Below, piece by piece: positions 60,562 through 64,000 of a stretch of 64,000 nt of DNA. Made by a program: the position numbers and the translations under genes. The notes beneath the pieces are model-generated. The model made no database searches and was not told where the DNA came from. It was given only the letters and a program-made list of their open reading frames with translations. Within the stretch, counting starts at the first letter, position 1, and each line of letters opens with the position of its first letter. The stretch comes from Pseudarcicella hirudinis (lineage in GTDB: Bacteria; Bacteroidota; Bacteroidia; Cytophagales; Spirosomataceae), in NCBI RefSeq assembly GCF_900115665.1, contig NZ_FOXH01000010.1:124001-188000 (forward strand), given 5' to 3'.

Positions 60562-61440
60562 ATGAGTGTACTTGTTAATAAAAACTCAAAAGTAATCGTA
60601 CAAGGCTTTACGGGTTCGGAAGGTTCTTTCCACGCTCAGCAAATGATAGAATACGGCACGAACGTAGTTGGTGGCGTTACTCCGGGAAAAGGAGGTTCAA
60701 CTCACCTTGACAAGCCGGTTTTCAATACAGTTGCTGAAGCTGTTCAAAAGGCAGGAGCTGATACCTCTATTATTTTTGTACCACCGGCATTTGCTGCTGA
60801 TGCAATTATGGAAGCTGCTGACGCCGGAATCAAAGTGATTATCTGCATTACCGAAGGTATTCCTACCAAGGATATGGTTTATGCAAAAGAGTATATCCAG
60901 GATAAAGATTGTCGTTTAATTGGTCCGAACTGTCCGGGTGTAATGACTGCGGAAGAATGTAAAGTTGGGATTATGCCAGGTTTTATCTTCAAAAAAGGTA
61001 AAGTCGGAATCGTTTCTAAATCCGGTACATTAACTTACGAAGCTGTAGATCAGCTGACTAAAGCTGGTTTAGGACAAACTACTGCAATTGGTATCGGTGG
61101 TGACCCGATTATTGGAACTACTACTAAAGAAGCTGTAGAATTGTTGATGAATGACCCTGAAACAGAAGGCATCGTAATGATCGGTGAAATCGGTGGAGGA
61201 ATGGAAGCAGAAGCTGCATACTGGATTAAGGCTACTGGTAATAAAAAGCCGGTTGTTGGATTTATTGCAGGACAAACCGCTCCGAAAGGCCGTCGTATGG
61301 GACACGCTGGTGCAATCATCGGTGGTGCTGATGATACTGCTGCTGCTAAAATGAAAATCATGGAAGAGTGTGGTATTCACGTTGTTCACTCACCGGCTGA
61401 TATTGGTGAAACAATGTTGAGAGTACTTGGAAATAATTAA
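60562..61440 (+). CDS. sucD: Succinate-CoA ligase alpha subunit
   Basis: Alpha chain of the TCA-cycle enzyme that makes ATP or GTP from succinyl-CoA. The 292-residue protein has the CoA-binding domain ([35 protein letters not shown]). [20 protein letters not shown] is followed by the [10 protein letters not shown] stretch. The phosphorylated His is in [18 protein letters not shown]. Complete at normal length. The beta subunit gene sucC is not adjacent. A 38-base gap leads to the DUF4271 gene, so read-through is possible. Confidence 0.97.
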   Translation: MSVLVNKNSKVIVQGFTGSEGSFHAQQMIEYGTNVVGGVTPGKGGSTHLDKPVFNTVAEAVQKAGADTSIIFVPPAFAADAIMEAADAGIKVIICITEGIPTKDMVYAKEYIQDKDCRLIGPNCPGVMTAEECKVGIMPGFIFKKGKVGIVSKSGTLTYEAVDQLTKAGLGQTTAIGIGGDPIIGTTTKEAVELLMNDPETEGIVMIGEIGGGMEAEAAYWIKATGNKKPVVGFIAGQTAPKGRRMGHAGAIIGGADDTAAAKMKIMEECGIHVVHSPADIGETMLRVLGNN

Positions 61441-61478
61441 TTTTTAACCATTGGTCATTGATCGATATTGGGTTATAA

Positions 61479-62714
61479 ATGAGTAAAATAGCAATATTTT
61501 TAAGATATTTCTTCCAAAACAAGCCTGTGGGAACGTCAAATTCTCACAGGTTTTTGGTTTTAAAGTTAAGTGTAATATTGCTCATTTCAGTATTCAGTGT
61601 TGAAAGGATTTCGGCAAAAGGAGTTGGCCCTGCGGAAGGTTATTACCTGGTACATGATTACCATGATGACTGGCAGATTTATGATGAAGGGTATAAGGCT
61701 TATGTACCTTATGTAAGAGAAAGACATCAGGAATACAGTTCTTTCAGTCTGTTTTTTGACTTTGAGAATTACAAAGGATATAAGCTTCTGTTTTATTCAA
61801 AGAAAGAAAATTATCTGTTTATAGACGCATCCCTTCAAAAAAAGCTTCCGGCTGATGTCTGGACCATCATGGATGTGGATAGTTTGCAAAAGGTTTACCG
61901 GAAAACACGTTTATTTCTTACTTTTTATGGAATAAACACTAATGCGGAGGACCTTAAAGTAATAGTCGGAAATAAAATTTCAAAAACAGAAAGGAGTATA
62001 GAGCTGACGGAATATCAGCTGACAGTAAGACCGAAGGCAATACCTGTTTTTAATAACTTTTTTGTGCTGGGATTGGTATTCTTATTGATTTGTTATGCTT
62101 TCCTGTACAATTTTCAGCCTAAAACCTTTGAACGATATTATAATTTTCAGGATTTATTAACCATTAATGTCCGGGATGATTCATTTGTAAACAAACCATT
62201 TGATTTGGGAAATTTACTATTTGTAATCAATCTAAGCTTTACGCTGGCGTATTTGTTCATGATTATACGAAACGAAGAAACGGACCTGTTTAACGTCAGT
62301 AATATTTTAAATGAAGAAGAAACCGTTTTAGGCTTGTTTCTGAACTTTATTGCTATAGCAATTTTGATATTTATTGCATTGATAATCAAATACTTGTCTC
62401 TTGCTATTTTGTCGAATCTATACCGGTTTGATAACGTGACAAATGTTCATTTCTTTAAGATTATGCAGGCTTCGAGTATATTCTTCTTATTGGTACTTTT
62501 TTTAGTAAGCTATAGCGCAATTTCCTATCCTTTCATTCTGCAGAACTTTGAAAAATACCTTTTAATTCCAGTAGTTATTTTCTTCATACTAAGGTTGTTA
62601 CTGATTTACTTTACGATAAATAAATTGACTTCACTCAAAAATCTGTATTTATTTTCGTACCTTTGCATTGTGGAATTAATCCCGGTAATCATAGGCATTC
62701 GTTTCGCCCTGTGA
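61479..62714 (+). CDS. DUF4271 domain-containing membrane protein
   Basis: A 411-residue protein. A signal-like first helix (VLKLSVILLISVFSVERISA) is followed by a soluble stretch (about 50-185; VHDYHDDWQIYDEGYKAYVPYVRER). The DUF4271 membrane region (about 195-411) has roughly six helices, including FFVLGLVFLLICYAFLYNF, LGLFLNFIAIAILIFIALI and FFKIMQASSIFFLLVLFLVSY. Function is unknown; in this phylum the family lies next to hemD, as here. A structural link to heme or type IX secretion is only suggested by neighbours. Confidence 0.85.
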   Translation: MSKIAIFLRYFFQNKPVGTSNSHRFLVLKLSVILLISVFSVERISAKGVGPAEGYYLVHDYHDDWQIYDEGYKAYVPYVRERHQEYSSFSLFFDFENYKGYKLLFYSKKENYLFIDASLQKKLPADVWTIMDVDSLQKVYRKTRLFLTFYGINTNAEDLKVIVGNKISKTERSIELTEYQLTVRPKAIPVFNNFFVLGLVFLLICYAFLYNFQPKTFERYYNFQDLLTINVRDDSFVNKPFDLGNLLFVINLSFTLAYLFMIIRNEETDLFNVSNILNEEETVLGLFLNFIAIAILIFIALIIKYLSLAILSNLYRFDNVTNVHFFKIMQASSIFFLLVLFLVSYSAISYPFILQNFEKYLLIPVVIFFILRLLLIYFTINKLTSLKNLYLFSYLCIVELIPVIIGIRFAL

Positions 62715-62850
62715 TTTTGTTATAACCAATTGAGCGTTTTGAGTGAGACTTTTGTGTTTAGAAAAGAGTTTTATCAGATAACCATTTTTATTAAATAATA
62801 GAGGGTTGAGCTCAATTATATCAATTCAAAAAGATTAACTACATTAAAGG

Positions 62851-63636
62851 ATGAGTGAAACAACATTAGTTGCTAATCCAGACAGATTAACAAAAGTTTC
62901 CAGTATATTAGTTTCTCAGGCACGCCCTGCCGATGAAAAATCTCCCTATTTCGAATTAGCAAGAAAGTACAATATAAAGGTAGATTTTCGTCCTTTTATC
63001 GAGGTACAAGGCGTTTCTTTTAAAGACTTCAGGAAACAAAAAATCAATATTTTAGATCATACGGCCATTATCTTTACCAGTCGTAATGCCGTTGATCATT
63101 TCTTCAGAATTTGTAAAGAAGCAAGAATTGAAGTCCCGGCTGATATGAAGTATTTTTGTATCACGGAACAGACTGCCAATTATTTGCAGAAATACATAGT
63201 TATTCGTAAACGTAAGATTTTTACAGGTACGAAAACTGCTGCTGAATTGTTGGAATTAATCAAGAAACATAAAACTGAAAAGTTCTTGTTCCCATGTTCT
63301 GACAAGCGTAGAAATGACATTCCGGAATTTATGGGAACCAATGATCTTCATCTTACCGAAGCGGTAATGTATGAAACGGTTTCTGCTGACCTTACTGATC
63401 TGGAAGATGTTTATTATGATATTATTGCGTTCTTCAGTCCTTCTGGTATAACGTCTTTATATCATAATTTTCCGGATTTTGAACAGAATAAGACCAGAAT
63501 TGCCGCCTTCGGGCCAACTACTGCAAAAGCAGTAACAGGTGCAGGCCTGATTCTGGATATAGAGGCTCCGCTTCCTAATGCTCCTTCAATGACCGGAGCA
63601 CTGGAATTATACATTAAAAAAGCGAATGGTTTGTAG
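62851..63636 (+). CDS. hemD: Uroporphyrinogen-III synthase
   Basis: Closes hydroxymethylbilane to uroporphyrinogen III in tetrapyrrole synthesis. The 261-residue protein has the two-lobe alpha/beta fold with low family conservation. Recognisable parts are SSILVSQARPADEKSPYFELARKY, HTAIIFTSRNAVDHFFRICKE, KFLFPCSDKRRNDIPEFM, DIIAFFSPSGITSLYHNFPDF and RIAAFGPTTAKAVTGAGLILDIEAP (the SPSG and FGPTTAKA segments are typical of HemD). It is preceded by the DUF4271 gene and followed by a terminator. Confidence 0.93.
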   Translation: MSETTLVANPDRLTKVSSILVSQARPADEKSPYFELARKYNIKVDFRPFIEVQGVSFKDFRKQKINILDHTAIIFTSRNAVDHFFRICKEARIEVPADMKYFCITEQTANYLQKYIVIRKRKIFTGTKTAAELLELIKKHKTEKFLFPCSDKRRNDIPEFMGTNDLHLTEAVMYETVSADLTDLEDVYYDIIAFFSPSGITSLYHNFPDFEQNKTRIAAFGPTTAKAVTGAGLILDIEAPLPNAPSMTGALELYIKKANGL

Positions 63637-63699
63637 AAAATAGAACGGTGGTGTTTTATTGAAAAAAGCCACTTCTTTTTTCTTGACTTTCAACGAATT

Positions 63700-63735
63700 G
63701 ACCTGATAGATTGTACCTTTCTGTCAGGTCTTTTT
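63700..63735 (+). terminator. hemD terminator
   Basis: GACCTGATAGA pairs with TCTGTCAGGTC (one mismatch), followed by TTTTTATTTTT. Confidence 0.85.
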
Positions 63736-63911
63736 ATTTTTAATACTTTATAACAATTTCCGTGAAATCTTCGTTAAATAGTTCTAATGCCCAAATTTTT
63801 CAAAAAAATCTATATAAGTTCTTACATTTAAATCAGTATTTTCATATATCTTTCCAAAAGAATATTCAATGAGGGCAAAGCTTTGGAAAGATGCCTGTCG
63901 CCAACTAAACT

Positions 63912-64000
63912 ATGCGTAAAATTCTATATTTTTTGACTTTTACAATGATGATATTTAGTGTTCTGCCAACTTTTGCTCAGCAGGATGCTCAATTGAGTCA
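63912..64000 (+). CDS. PorP/SprF-type IX secretion membrane protein, start only
   Basis: The first 29 codons of a gene that runs past the window end. They encode a signal peptide (MRKILYFLTFTMMIFSVLPT) ending near FAQ, followed by QDAQLSQ. The motif QDxQxSQ directly after the signal is characteristic of the PorP/SprF family, outer-membrane barrel proteins of type IX secretion and gliding. The barrel itself is outside the window, so the call depends on this motif. Confidence 0.7.
   Translation, partial: MRKILYFLTFTMMIFSVLPTFAQQDAQLS

Noticed and set aside
1-64000. CRISPR arrays, insertion sequences, rRNA genes and prophage
   Set aside because: No regularly spaced repeats, transposase, integrase, phage structural genes or rRNA were seen on reading through the window; the only element-like structure is the 38.3-40.8 kb segment, which has no recombinase.

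Overview
The window is chromosomal DNA of a member of the Bacteroidota, most likely of the order Cytophagales. Four lines of evidence support this. Promoters match the phylum consensus (TTG, about 19 bp, TAnnTTTG) at many genes. Start codons largely lack Shine-Dalgarno sequences. Lineage-typical families are present: TonB-dependent receptor with carboxypeptidase-like N-domain, FecR/DUF4974 anti-sigma factor, DUF3857 transglutaminase-like proteins, DUF4271 and PorP/SprF of type IX secretion. Most gene ends carry compact, often bidirectional hairpin terminators. No genus is claimed.

Layout. 0-7.8 kb: end of a superoxide dismutase gene, tRNA-His, a CruF-like carotenoid gene, a MerR regulator with a CarH-like cobalamin-binding module, mannose-1-phosphate guanylyltransferase, a DUF3089 lipoprotein and a large TonB-dependent receptor. 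8-30 kb: mainly housekeeping genes (C-terminal processing protease, RuvX, PhyH oxygenase, BamA-like barrel protein, MscS channel, CoaX, outer-membrane protein, LptC, cytochrome c/SCO lipoprotein operon, RecN, isocitrate dehydrogenase, two GNATs, PurU, Ffh, VOC protein, GMC oxidoreductase, PheT). 30-38 kb: four consecutive DUF3857/transglutaminase-like secreted proteins; two have lost the catalytic cysteine. 38.3-40.8 kb: a small accessory segment (lipoprotein, two-helix membrane protein, XRE regulator) flanked by an exact 23-bp direct repeat derived from the 3' end of def. 40.8-55 kb: peptide deformylase, TatD, pyrophosphatase, SppA, BioB, a lipoprotein, GNAT, RNase Y, ZapA with a coiled-coil partner, a flippase, a small barrel protein and a LytTR two-component pair. 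55.5-60.3 kb: an unusual surface-signalling cluster. 60.5-64 kb: SucD, DUF4271 protein, HemD and the start of a PorP/SprF protein.

The two strongest candidates for something undescribed are these. (a) The 55.5-60.3 kb locus combines an ECF sigma factor, a FecR anti-sigma factor, an STN protein whose receptor barrel is replaced by a 16-residue-period surface repeat, and a secreted protein fusing a TonB C-terminal-like domain to a TPR. (b) The 2.5 kb segment bounded by def-derived direct repeats looks like an integrated element without a visible recombinase. The tandem transglutaminase-like family with degraded active sites is a third.
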